Assembly (NCBI GenBank): GCA_028023455.1
Contig: JAQFVV010006474.1
Coordinates: 248,001-312,000, forward strand
From: Epiperipatus broadwayi
Lineage: Eukaryota; Onychophora; Udeonychophora; Euonychophora; Peripatidae
DNA length: 64,000 nt
Direction: 5' to 3'
The position numbers and the translations under genes are program-made. The notes under the pieces were generated by a model that was given only the letters and a program-made list of their open reading frames with translations, did no database searches and had not been told where the DNA came from. Of this stretch, positions 13,657 through 24,499 are shown in pieces; positions within the stretch are counted from its first letter, which is position 1, and the number at the start of each line of letters is the position of its first letter.

Positions 13657-13690
13657 GACTCTAGACAGTAGATCTAAAAATACCTGTTGA

Positions 13691-13815
13691 AATTTGTCAG
13701 CTACTTTTTATTTGCCTATGTTACTTCAGTTGATAATAATTACAAGTAATTGAAAGTGCTTCTGCTTAATTTATATATTACTATTGTCACCATTTACCAT
13801 TATAATAATTTAAAA

Positions 13816-13860
<45 letters not shown>

Positions 13861-16829
13861 AACATAGAAATGTAAGTGTGTAGTAAACATGGGTTATTGT
13901 GTTCTTTATTGAAATATATGCTGGTAAGAGTGTGCCCGTTTTACTGATAATATCCCTCTGCAGGACTATTGTCTGTTCACAAATGACCAGCAGAAGAAAT
14001 AATATTCACCCAGATAATAATGTTCTTTATTGTTTCTCAATAAGTAAATGTAAATTGTTCATTAGATTTCTGGCCACAACTGTCTTAGTGTCTCTCTCAC
14101 TATATATGTCTAATAATTTTTATGAGCCAATTAAAAGTGTTTTTGCACAATTTGTAATTTCTCTTTTTAAATAATTTTTGCTTAATGTAAAGAGTTCTTT
14201 ACTCGTGTAGTAATGTGTTGCAAATTTTAAAATATATACAATTAGTAATTAACATTTTTCGGTTTTTTTTTTTTAAAAATAATATTTCGTTGTTTTTATA
14301 AGTATAATTTTTTTAAGTTATACTTATAAAAGCTTTTTTTTTAAAAAAAAGTAAAAGCATAATAAAGTTAAGCAAAAAGTGTATTAAAATGTTTTTAAAA
14401 AATGTTATTAAATGTTACTTAATATAAAAAATTCAGCTGTAAACATTCTGAAAGACTAATTTAAAATTATGTTTTCAAAGCAGTTATTTATTATTATATC
14501 ATATCTTTTTTTTCCTCAAAAAATATAAAGGGAAATAATTTAGCAAGTAAATGCTGAACTGGATAACAAAATGATGTGGACAACTGTTTCCTATACACAT
14601 ACCTTTTTTATTCCTTGATTCTACAGGTTTAGTATCTAAGCATCTTTCTGTAATATCTCCTTATGTAGAAGTTGTATAATGCAAATATATATGGTGGAGA
14701 ATGGACTAATTTCAAACAATGCCATAAATGTGTTGGATTAACTGAATCAAATGCCCAACCAAATCAATAAAACAATATATAAATAACATTCCTTGATAAC
14801 TTTCTTACATTTTCCTACTAACAACAACCATTATTATAGTGTTTCTTAATTTTCTAAATTATAATCAGTCTTTGGTAACCATTCAACTGCCACTAGAAGC
14901 AATTTATTCAATAAGATTGTTAAACAAAGAATACATTAAAAACTAGACATTGACAACATTTATATGACAAAAATTTAATATTTACATATACTGTAAAGTG
15001 TTAGGGCATAAAGAATTTAATAGTTAAGTGGTGGAAAAGATTAAAAATTACGGGGAAAGGATGGTAAAAGAATTTTTTTACATAAAAAAATATAATCCTA
15101 TTTTGAATAGAATTAATGGAGTAGATAAGGAATCTAAAATAATGTATAATTAAAATGAATGTTTAAATAGGTTTAGGTAAATTGTTAATAGTTTTTTGTA
15201 TATATAAAAAAGATATTTATATTTGTTTTATATTCATTTAAAGCTATAGTTTAAGAATGTAGTTTTGAGATGGATTTTAGATAAGATTTAAAAAGGGGGA
15301 GGTGATTTGAAATTAGGGTTGGTTTTTAAATTTGTATAAAAAGTTTCTTGGATGATTTTAAGACAGATTTGTAATTAAATAATGTAAAAGAGTAATAAAA
15401 AATAGCAGTGGGAGAGATGTAAGTAAAATATAATTATGTATATTTAATATGTTTGTAACTGTTTATGTTAATGTAAGATGAAGGTATTTATGTAATTGGG
15501 GTTTATTTATAAATATGTATTTTGCGTTGTTGTTGCAGATCCTTGAAAATGACTGTAAGAAGATAAAAACACTTGAAATGTTGGAGTTTGTATTATATAT
15601 ATATATATATATGTTCAGTATTGATATAAAAAATAAAGTTTTTGAAAAGAAAAAGAATTTTTTTTTAATTTATTGATATTATTGGAGAACATATATATTT
15701 TAAAACAAAAAAATGATTATACATTTGTTGTGTTATAATATATGATAAGATTGTTGAATGTATCTGTGCTGTAACAGATTATAATATGATATGGTAATTA
15801 CTACTATATTGCAATTCCTTTTATTTTTAAAAATTGAAATGATACAAGCATGCTTCAGACCAAATGGTGTAACTTTATGGGTCTGTATATTCCTAAAACT
15901 TTACAATATTGTTGAATTTAATATATCACAACTATATATTGAAACCTCTCTATATTAGTACATGCCACTTTTCCATTTTTTAGATTACAAAGAACTGTTT
16001 TGACTCCATTAAGCTGTATGTCTTTGTCCACATCTAAATGAATAGATAAAATGGATATATCATTAACTTAGGTAATCAAAATACCCCTTCAACCAATTTA
16101 AAATATTTATATCATTCACTATTTAGTTTAATAGGATTGTGAGGCCATTTTTCAGATTCATACATAACTTTCAGTATATCAAAAAGAAATATAGTGACCA
16201 TGATGATCAAATTTGCCTACATTTCCAATCATTTTAATCCTTCTTGTCTGTCATTAAACTTCTGCTTCCATAACTCTATATTTATTATGAAGTTTCACAT
16301 TAAATTTATTATTCTATTGATAAGAAAATTATATGTGTTTCCTTTTAATCAAATTACTAATAATAATATCATTGTCAAAAAACTTGTCATGATTTTTCTT
16401 TTTAAGGAATACAAGAGTCGATTTATTTGTATTCATCCATTCTTTAAGAGAAATCTATACTTCGGTAATATGATAATCCTGGAGGTCCAAATTAGAAATT
16501 TTGCAGTTAGAAATAACTGCTAAAATTCATAATACCTTTTAAATTTCAACAGTTTTGTTTAATTTAAAACAAAAACATTGGCATGTTGTTTTATTATGAG
16601 TTAAGATACCAAACACATTGTGATATTTAAAGTCCTAACTCATGATTTAACAATTCTAGAATTTTAAATTTTTTGTGGTCAATAACTAAACTATGTCACC
16701 ATAAAACCCATGCATTCTTTCAAAGGTGGCACTGTAGGCAGACTACAAAGAGAAGCAATCACTTTTTCATTGACATTCTGACTACTGTTAACAATAATAA
16801 AAAAAAAGTAAGACTGAGAACAATACTTT
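13691..16829. other. AT-rich region, no gene recognised
   Basis: An (AT)n tract lies at about 13819-13858. A 91-codon frame at 13899-14174 has hydrophobic stretches but no domain I recognise. About 15530-15655 (GATCCTTGAAAATGACTG.., then an (AT)n tract, then AATAAAG and A-rich sequence) looks like the 3' tail of an unidentified retroelement. A 109-codon frame at 16194-16523 has no recognisable motif and is probably chance. Confidence 0.4.
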
Positions 16830-17480
16830 TTTATTTATAAATGATGTAATTGTTTTTGAAAATAATGCATCAAAGGTTCAGTAAATGTTGCAAAATTATC
16901 AAACGAAAAAAAAAGTAGAACTTACAATAAATACTAAAAAAAACCTAAAGTAATGTTCAATAGATTTCCTCAGAACAAGAAAATAAACATTTATAATCAT
17001 GAAGAATTAACACCTAGAAATACCATGGGCACACTATTAATATAAATGAAACACAAGCAACAAAATTAAACATAAAATTAAACTTTGATGGAGTGCTTTT
17101 AGTACAAATAATATTAAAAAGAAGTATGAATGTCTTTTACTTCAAATCACTATATATAGTATGACTATAGATACATATTGGAATAACAAGAAGTGGATGA
17201 GATTGAAGTACATAAGTGAGTCAAAGAAATATATATCATTGACATCATTAAAAATATTATAAAATTAGAATGGAGTTAGATTTGTCATGTCATTAAATGG
17301 AATGAAAAAAGATTGAACAGTTGAAGACTTAAATTGAATCCCAAAAGATGAGACTAGATATGAGTTGGATGGCTAAAAAAGGATTCCTTATTATTAATGT
17401 GATGTGGAGAAGAGATGCTTTTAATTTGGAAAGCTGGATTAAATTTGGAAACATTCAAATTTTTTTGCAAGAGTTATTAA
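16830..17480 (+). mobile_element. RTE-type LINE fragment C, decayed
   Basis: Nucleotide and broken-frame similarity to the C-terminal half of the copy at 35775-37190. It covers the segment after the RT palm (AATAATGCATCAAAGGTTCAG..), the segment around TAATGTTCAATAGATT, and the C-terminal region ending like RRDAFNLESWIKF. It is truncated at the 5' side and full of stops. Confidence 0.65.
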
Positions 17481-18110
17481 ACAAAAACAATATGACTAAA
17501 GATAAATAATAAAAAGACTAAAATAGTGTTTAATGGATTTTTCCAAAAGCAGAAAATAAAAAGTGATAGTCATCAATTAGAGGAATTTAAATAATTGCCA
17601 ATATCATGATCATATTAATAATACAGATGGAAATGTATTGGATAAAATTAATAATATATTTACTTTGATGAAGTGCTATTGGTAGAAATAATTTAAAGGT
17701 TGAAAGCAAATATACCTATGTGTTTGAAAAGAAAAAAAAATAGTAGATATCAATAAAGTATGAAAAGATATATACTGAAAGTAACAAGAAGAGAGTAAAA
17801 GTGATTTACTTGAGTAAAAGAATAAACAGATATCATTGACATCAGTTAAAAAATTAAGAGATTACAACAGAATTGAGCTGAATATGGTGATTAAAAATAT
17901 GATAAGAGAAAAAAAGTTAAATCATAAACTGGATCTTATGAGATTATAAATGACTCTGAAAAAGATAAGATGTAATAAGTATGATAAAATAAAGAAGTTG
18001 GTTATGTAAAATGGATTATAGATGCTATTTATAGGATAAATAGTAATAGATTGTACAGATCATCATGGAGTGGACTCATAGTTATTGAAAATGATGGTGT
18101 GGTTGCTGAT
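17480..18110 (+). mobile_element. RTE-type LINE fragment D, decayed
   Basis: A second 5'-truncated copy of the same C-terminal region directly follows fragment C in the same orientation (AAAGACTAAAATAGTGTTTAATGG.., then GATGAAGTGC, and a GAAAATGATGGTG-like 3' end). The two may be a tandem pair from serial insertion at one spot. Confidence 0.55.
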
Positions 18111-18784
18111 AATGTGTCATGTGTTTTTAGAAGATAAAATGAATAAAAACAAATAGAAAGTGAAGACTGAAAAAAGAATAACTTAATAACATTAACATAA
18201 ACACTTATCAATTGATCAGGAATTTGAATAGAACTTCATTGTTGATCTGTGAATGGAGGAAAGATAAAATATGATACAATGACATAGTCTATGCAGTAGT
18301 CATCCAAATAAGTTTTCTGATTGGTTAATCTGACTTGAGCACAAAACTTTATAGTAAATCATAATCACATCAGAAAGCATTTCTTTTTAAATACAAATAG
18401 CTTGAAAAGCTGATATTGGTAACATTCCAACACTAAGAACTGGTATCCAATAATTTTTAAACATTTCTTAGTTCGTCTTTGCATTTCAACTGTTTATTAA
18501 TTTAAATTATGGTGGCAAAAAAGTATTTTTAACAATATTCTGTGATTGAAATTTATATGGTTTTTTTAGTTTTAAAGACTTATATCAGTTCTAACTTTAC
18601 ACTAGCTTCATAAACAAACAGCATTGGATCTGAACATGCAGTTGCTTTCAATCTATCTTTCCAATACAGAGTCACAAAATAAGTTGAAAATAGATTTGAA
18701 CTGTATTATTTTTTGTAGACGAATGCATTGTAGCCCATATTTGTCACTTCTGATGCACAAACCACTTTTGAACTTCTAAATAAG

Positions 18785-18990
18785 AAATCATAAAGAAAGA
18801 CAGAAAAGGAAGGTAGAAAAGAACGAAGAAAAAAAAGTAAGAAAGAAAGTAAGGAAAAAAGGAAAGCAAAAACCAAGAAAGAAAAAAAGGGAAAAAGAAA
18901 AGAAAGAAATAAAAGAAAAAGAAAGAAATAAAAGAAAAATAAATGAAGAGAAAAAGGAAAGAAAAAAGAAAAGTAAAAAAAAAATTTTTT
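18785..18990 (+). repeat. Homopurine GAAA/AAAG-rich tract
   Basis: About 200 bp of nearly pure A and G on the + strand, with few interruptions, built from GAAA/GGAAA units. The phenylalanine/serine/leucine-rich minus-strand frames across it are translations of this tract. Confidence 0.9.
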
Positions 18991-19129
18991 TTTATCTGTA
19001 ACACTATATGTTGTTTTATGTCGAACTTGTAAGAGGGAATTCATGAACTTCAAAATAAAGAAGTCATTATAGTTGTGATGGAAATGTGAACAACACAAAA
19101 GTAATTAGGGGAAAATAGATGGTTACATT

Positions 19130-19925
19130 TTTATGTGAGGACATGTGTTTCTGCAAATAATGTGTCAAAGCTTCTGGAAATGTTACACAAGTTAGGAGAT
19201 GAAAGGAAAAAGCAGTGTTAAAATAAATTCTAAAAAAATAATAATGTTCAATCAGAAATAGTAAGAAAGCAAAAGAAATTCCTAATTACAAATTTCTTAT
19301 GTCATATTCTTAATATGGATAGAAAATAATGTATAAAATTAGTCATAGAATTTATACTGGTAATAAGTTAGGTAGAACTAATTCAACATTAGAAGGAAAT
19401 ATGTCTATGCATTTGAGAAGACTTTGCAATAAATGGATTTGTGAGCTTTTGCATATAGGTCTGAAACTTGGAAGCTGAACGGATGAATGATAGAAAGATT
19501 TCAGACTATACAATGAAACATGGTAAATGAAGGGATTGAAATCTTTTAAAAAACTAACATTATAGGCATCATTGGGTTAGGCTGGACATATTATTAGAAG
19601 GGATAACAATAGGCAGGGATTGAAAGTTTTAAACTGAATTCTAAAAGATTGTTTTAAAAAAAATTCTATAAAGATACTATTGGAAATGTGACTAAATAGG
19701 TTAGGAAATATACAAAAATATTGTAAAAACTTAATAAATGAAATTATTTTTCAAATTAACTAGGATAGAATGACATTGGGAGAAATAAGTTAATATTGAA
19801 AAGAGAGATGTATATTTGTTTGGGGGAAAGGATTTTTAGTAGATGCTTTTAACCAGAGACACAGCATTAAATTCGGAGGTACTTTAATTTGCACTAGATC
19901 AATAATGATTAAAATTATGGTGGTT
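19130..19925 (+). mobile_element. RTE-type LINE fragment E, decayed
   Basis: A third eroded copy of the RTE C-terminal region. It starts near the RT palm (GCAAATAATGTGTCAAAGCTTCTGGAAATG), continues through TCTGAAACTTGGAAGCTGAAC and the GGGTTAGGCTGGACATATTATTAGAAGGG segment, and ends near ATCAATAATGATTAAAAT. No intact frame. Confidence 0.65.
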
Positions 19926-20039
19926 GGTGTGTAAGACAAGTTATAGAAAATCTACTTTTAGGACATTTTTTGACAACCCATTATAATATTGTAACTTGGT
20001 CATTGATAAAGTAAAAAAAGTTGTTATTAATAAAAATAA

Positions 20040-20150
20040 CATGCATTGAAAGAGTAGTGGCAGAGGTTTTTATGCATGAATCTGTCATGCCCATGACCTA
20101 AAATTCAAATCTAGAGTAGAGAATTGAGATTTTTTTTAAGCAATTTTCAG
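20040..20150 (+). mobile_element. Possible tRNA-like SINE remnant
   Basis: It contains AAAATTCAAATCTAGAG, resembling a B box, with ATGCATGAATCTGTCATGCC upstream and a T-run downstream. It is similar in layout to 8095-8200. Weak. Confidence 0.3.
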
Positions 20151-21507
20151 AAAGTATATTTTCAGAATAGATAGTTCAAAATTGATCATGCTAACCACTC
20201 AATAATTGGGCAAAAAATGTATATCCAAATTTTCTTGGCTAGCAAGCAAAATTTTTTCGATAATCTCAATCAATTAGATTAAAAATAGTCATGATCCTTT
20301 AGTAGGTATCATGCACTTGTAACCACTGTGATTCATGGCTTACATTAATTTCTTTAAATATATCATAAAAACAATTTAATTTGTAAAATATTTGGTTAAA
20401 TTTAAAAAAAATAATATTATATTACTTTTATTTAAAAATATTTTTGTCTTTTTTATAGCATTATGGATATTTCTAATGGTCTTTAAAAAAAAAAAAATTT
20501 ATGTAATTTTTTAATAGCATTTGCTGGGAAAATTTCAACTTTTAATTATCTAAATTACTTAACACAGTAATGACATTTACGTTAATTAAAGTTTCTAATA
20601 GAGTAAATTTAATATTACCTCAAGTTATATTTATTTTCAAATTACTTTTAGCACTATTTTTTTGAGGCTATAAATATATATGTATATCCAAAAAGATTTT
20701 CAGAGGCAATATATACAAAAGATATATCATCCAAGAATTTATGAACTACTAGGCAAAGTTTGTGGAGTCTCCTGCATGGATGTTAAAAAAGGTGATCAAA
20801 TTAATGCAATACACGTCATCAGTTGCATTATTACTTCATGCTATAAAAAATGATTACAATGTAAACTTTTCAATCGTATCCAAGTGTGACAAAAAAAAAT
20901 TTGGGCATTTCTATTTGGAAAATTTTTTAAAGCCCATTAATTAAATCAGTCAATTTTTTTAAGGACGGGGGGGGGGTGTTATTCACCTACTATAACCCCT
21001 TCCTTTTTATAATATTCCAAATTTTTGTTTTTTACTGTATAGTAGTTTAATATCTCTTCACCTGTTACTGCTTCTAGTGCCTTTACAATGGTTTTCAAAA
21101 CAACACTTTTGACTTAGTTAGCAATAGTATTGCAATGGATAGCATGTCTTATATAAATAGATATGATAAACCACAACGTGAATATATATATATATATATA
21201 TATGTAATGTTCAATTCAATCATTTAAATAGTAAATGTTGTTATAGTAAATGATACCCACTCCCACTACTATTTGACCATGTGATAATAAGAAATTCCAC
21301 TTAAATAAACAAATTGGCTTAGTTAATATTCCTACTTTCTGTTTTATTTATTCAAATCAATTTTCTTTATAAACAACAAAAATTTAATAAGAAAGTAAAA
21401 CCACTTCTTATTATCATATTGTCAAGTATTAATTGGTAATGTGTATGTATCATTTACTATCAGAGGATTTACTATTCTAACAACTGCATTAAACACTATA
21501 TATATAT
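20151..21507. other. AT-rich spacer, no gene seen
   Basis: A run of nine or ten G lies at about 20967 and an (AT)n tract at about 21182-21203. No coding signal. Confidence 0.55.
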
Positions 21508-21601
21508 CCACAGATGGCGTTCTACCAAAAACACCGATCAAGCGTATGTTTTGTTTACATAAACGTCAGAGTAGTATTCACTATCTCTAACTATAATTTC
21601 A

Positions 21602-21645
21602 CTTTCAGATCATGATTTCAAGCTATTTGCTATCATCAGTGAAAG
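21602..21645 (-). ncRNA. Hammerhead ribozyme, left arm of palindrome Q
   Basis: Reverse complement of the copy at 22113-22156, with the same complete core. See that entry for pairing. Confidence 0.7.
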
Positions 21646-22112
21646 ACAGGAATAAAGAAACTAGATCTAAACACAAACTCTGAGCGTTTATGAAACAATT
21701 TCTATTCAGCTTGCAAGCATGAATTTTTTAGACACGTAATGTCTTCAAACTCAGCATAGCAAACCAGATAGCTATATGGGTCTGATCTCAGTTCAGCATC
21801 ACCACATAGTAGAAGCCTCTGCAATCTATATCATTGCAAGAAAGACCTCAAAGGTACATTTATGAAAAACAAAAATGCAAGTTAAAAAACTTGCTAACGC
21901 TTGTATTTATGTCCACAGATGGCGTTCTACCAAAAACACCGATCAAGCGTATGTGGTGATGCTGAACTGAGATCAGACCCATATAGCTATCTGGTTTGCT
22001 ATGCTGAGTTTGAAGACATTACGTGTCTAAAAAATTCATGCTTGCAAGCTGAATAAAAATTGTTTCATAAACGCTCAGAGTTTGTGTTTAGATCTAGTTT
22101 CTTTATTCCTGT

Positions 22113-22156
22113 CTTTCACTGATGATAGCAAATAGCTTGAAATCATGATCTGAAAG
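22113..22156 (+). ncRNA. Type I hammerhead ribozyme, right arm of palindrome Q
   Basis: The layout is CUUUCA, CUGAUGA (22119-22125), U-AGC-AAAUA-GCU-U, GAAA, a stem III ending GAUC, then UGAAAG. Stem I pairs CUUUCA with UGAAAG over 6 bp. Stem II has three pairs (AGC/GCU) next to a U-U mismatch. Stem III is the perfect palindrome AUCAUGAU, with A15.1-U16.1 present; cleavage would follow C at 22150. A palindromic stem III with no loop suggests it works as a dimer, as known for satellite-encoded hammerheads in cave crickets and newts. All universally conserved core bases are present. Not tested by folding or cleavage. Confidence 0.75.
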
Positions 22157-22384
22157 TGGAATTATAGTTAGAGATAGTGAATACTACTCTGATGTTTATG
22201 TAAACAAAACATACGCTTGATCGGTGTTTTTGGTAGAACGTCATCTGTGGACATAAATACAAGCGTTAGCAAGTTTTTTAACTTGCATTTTTGTTTTTCA
22301 TATATATATATAAAGAGATTGCTTTGACAACAGTTTGAAAAAAAATTATTTGACTTAATATAGGGATTGTTTAAGTGTTGATTG

Positions 22385-22895
22385 GTTTTAATGATATCAT
22401 TATCATCAATCATTATCAATGCACTGCAGGATGAAGGTCTCTCCAAGTTTAATCCATCTTCTCCGATCTTTAGCTTCTCTTTTCCACAACACCTCTGCAC
22501 ATTTTCTTATTTCATCCATCCATCTCACATGTGGTCTCTTTCTGGGTCTTTTACAATCTCTTGGAATCCAGTTTAAAATTTCAATTGTCCATCTATTATC
22601 ATTTCTTCTAGCCATATGTCTAGCCCAACTCCATTTCAATCTTTTAATTTTTTCAATAAGGTCAGTAACACCTGTTTGTTGTCTTACCCATACATTGCGT
22701 TTTCGATCTCTTGTTACTCCCAACATACATCTCTCCATACTCCTTTGAGTGGTCTGAAGTCTCTGTATTGCTCTTCTATTAAGTGTCCAATTCTCAGATC
22801 CATAAGTAAAAACTGATAAAACACATTTGTTAAAAACCATCCTTTTCAAACACATAGGCATATTTCCTTTTAGTATCAAGTTATTTAGCTTTTTA
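22385..22895 (-). mobile_element. RTE-type LINE fragment G, 3' end
   Basis: The minus-strand frame 22870-22406 reads NLILKGNMPMCLKRMVFNKCVL, SVFTYGSENWTLNRRAIQRLQTTQRSMERCMLG, then KIKRLKWSWARHMARR and WMDEIRKCAEVLWKREAKDRRRWIKLG. This is the C-terminal region of RTE ORF proteins. It is nearly identical to the copy at 35775, with an unbroken frame over this part. It is truncated at the 5' side by an (AT)n tract at 22899. The 3' end carries the ATTATCATCAATCATTATCAA tail (TGATGA units on the minus strand). Confidence 0.85.
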
Positions 22896-22898
22896 ATG

Positions 22899-22922
22899 AT
22901 ATATATATATATATATATATAT
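22899..22922. repeat. (AT)n microsatellite at the LINE truncation point
   Basis: Twelve AT units lie exactly at the 5' truncation of RTE fragment G. Confidence 0.9.
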
Positions 22923-23181
22923 GCATGCATATTTAAGCCAATGCAAAAGATTAATAAAAAAAGTAAAAATATTTTGTCACTCAAGAGATTGCATAATATA
23001 TACAAGCATCAAAAATAACAAAGCATAAATGTAATATAGGAACCTTTAGCCCTTGAGACCAATACTCTACCATTATATTAAACCACATAAGTAAAATAAT
23101 CAAATGATTTGATACTTGCAAGATCATATAAAGTTTGAGATCTTTAATTATTGAGGCAACCACTCTATCATTGCTCTAAAC

Positions 23182-23617
23182 CAGGGATGCCCAACTTTTA
23201 ACTTGAAGTGAGCCAGCTGAGAATTTAAAAAAATTCGAGAAGTCACAATTATATATTACATTTTTCATATTACATTTATAAACATAATTCACAAACTAAA
23301 AATAAACTGGTGTAATATGTTAAAAAGAAAAAAAATGTAAATACATTTTATTTATATTTATTTATTAAAAATTCGGTAACATACATATAAATTCCAATTA
23401 CAGGAAAAGTACATTTTAATTATTTTATTTAATGTAAAACCTGACATCGCATATCGTTATCGTTTGTATTATAAAAATGTTTATTTTTTAGTGTGTGCAT
23501 GTGGCGTCAAGGAACATAAAATATTTTATCAATTTTTCTTGAAGAGTGCAATGCGAGCCACATTAAACGTTTGCGCGAGCCATATGTGACTCGCGAGCTA
23601 CGGGTTGGGCATCCCTG
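23182..23617. mobile_element. hAT-type MITE with perfect 8-bp target duplication
   Basis: The ends are CAGGGATGCCCAAC and GTTGGGCATCCCTG, perfect 14-bp terminal inverted repeats. They are flanked by the 8-bp duplication CTCTAAAC (23174-23181 and 23618-23625). Both features are diagnostic of hAT transposons. At 436 bp with no transposase frame it is a non-autonomous copy. Subterminal GAGCCA-type repeats (GTGAGCCAGC left; GCGAGCCACA and GCGAGCCATA right) may be transposase-binding motifs. The CpG-rich right end suggests it is not very old. Confidence 0.95.
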
Positions 23618-24012
23618 CTCTAAACCATGCAAAACAACTTTGAAAAGAAACCTTTCTGAATAAAGGTCTCTACAACACACCTTTGAAGCAAAATAGTCAG
23701 GGAGAAAATTAGTTACCAGGCTAAAGTGGTGAGAATTTTAGTAATTTTCTATTTTTGTTTCATACTTAGTTTAATTATATGCTACTGATCAATATTAGAA
23801 ACTATATGAACTTTCTTATCAAGTAATCACAGGAAAGAAAAAAATATGCTTTTTAGAACCAGAAAAAAACATCATATTTTGATTGAAATCCATCATTATC
23901 GTAGTAATCACAATTTTATAGAATCTTTTTTCAATGTTTTTAACCGTTTTTCATTCATATATACATATATGCAAAAAACTATAAATACCTATTAGAAATA
24001 TATTTTCAATTG

Positions 24013-24290
24013 GTTGGACGGTTGAAGAGTTGGAGTGTGGAATGGATTGAAGCCTGTCTATTAAAATATGAAGATTGGTTATTTTAATTCATATCTGAGT
24101 ACTTATTGCATATATGTATTAAGATGATAATCTTGCCCAACTGATGATTGCTGGTTTAGTATGAAATATGCATATTGGTGATTATTTATCTTTTCGACAT
24201 ATATGTGTTCAAGTGTATCAGTGTTATGAGATAGAGTGGAGAGGGGTGGGTCATGTAAAAGTATGTGCTCATATACCCTATATATTACAT
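24013..24290 (+). mobile_element. H-family ribozyme repeat, copy H1
   Basis: Homologous to 50141-50445 and 60840-61131. Shared blocks are GGACGGTTGAAGAGTTGGAG, GAAGCCTGTC.ATTAAA.TATGAAGATTG, TTGGTGATTATTTATC and TGTTATGAGATAGAGTGG. It holds a hammerhead in the middle and an A-box-like GAGATAGAGTGG downstream. The B-box part is missing in this copy. It lies about 70 bp left of PLE1. Confidence 0.8.
24136..24179 (+). ncRNA. Hammerhead ribozyme, copy H1
   Basis: CCAA, CUGAUGA (24141-24147), a weakened stem II (UUGCU..AGUAU), GAAA (24163-24166), U-AUGC-A closing a minimal stem III, cleavage after UA, then UUGG. Stem I has four pairs (CCAA/UUGG). The core is complete, but stem II has a mismatch at its base and a G-U pair. 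Confidence 0.6.
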
Positions 24291-24499
24291 TATATATTAT
24301 AATATAGTTATTAATAATTCTTTATTTCAATATTATTTTGATTGATTATTTATTTAAATATACTATATGTAACTTCCAAACAATTTTAATGGTAAAAATA
24401 ATAAAACATATATTTTAATTAATTTGAATCACTTTCAATTATGTTGTAATCCTTATCAACTATAAATTAATGCAGAAGTTTAATACTATGCGATTTTCC

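Larger units (their letters stand above)
12735..13690. repeat. Tandem array T, 420-422 bp unit, about 2.3 copies
   Basis: The landmark AGTGAGGAGC occurs at 12801, 13223 and 13643, giving periods of 422 and 420 bp. Between landmarks the units match along their length; for example GACACTAGATCT, AGCTATATG(G/A)GTCTGAACTCAGTTCAG and AAACAAGACACAAATTGTG each recur. Each unit carries a hammerhead-like sequence on the minus strand. The unit is clearly related to the Q palindrome at 21508-22301, which shares the AGCTATATGGGTCTGA..CTCAGTTCAG block and has a 405-bp monomer. This is satellite-like DNA, or a tandem multimer of a ribozyme-bearing retroposon. Confidence 0.85.
21508..22301. repeat. Palindrome Q, built from a 405-bp ribozyme-bearing monomer
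   Basis: Arms 21508-21804 and 21954-22250 are near-identical inverted copies of 297 bp each. The landmark CCACAGATGGCGTTCTACC recurs at 21913 as a direct repeat, 405 bp after 21508. So the left part is one full monomer plus 41 bp of a second. The inverted arm continues past the monomer start into 22251-22301, which is the reverse complement of the monomer end (21862-21912). The inverted copy therefore crosses a monomer junction. Both arms carry a hammerhead sequence. Parts of the monomer match tandem array T. Confidence 0.9.

Noticed and set aside
12735-13690. CRISPR array
   Set aside because: The repeat unit is over 400 bp and homologous throughout, without short repeats and unique spacers. 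The genome is clearly eukaryotic.
13899-14174. 91-codon frame with hydrophobic segments, possible small membrane protein
   Set aside because: No upstream context, domain or second copy. AT-rich codon runs make such frames common here.
18706-19098. Phenylalanine/leucine-rich frame on the minus strand, membrane-protein-like
   Set aside because: Translation of the homopurine tract. No start context or conserved residues.
22382-23018. Several plus-strand frames of 60-110 codons
   Set aside because: They are antisense shadows of the RTE C-terminal frame on the minus strand.
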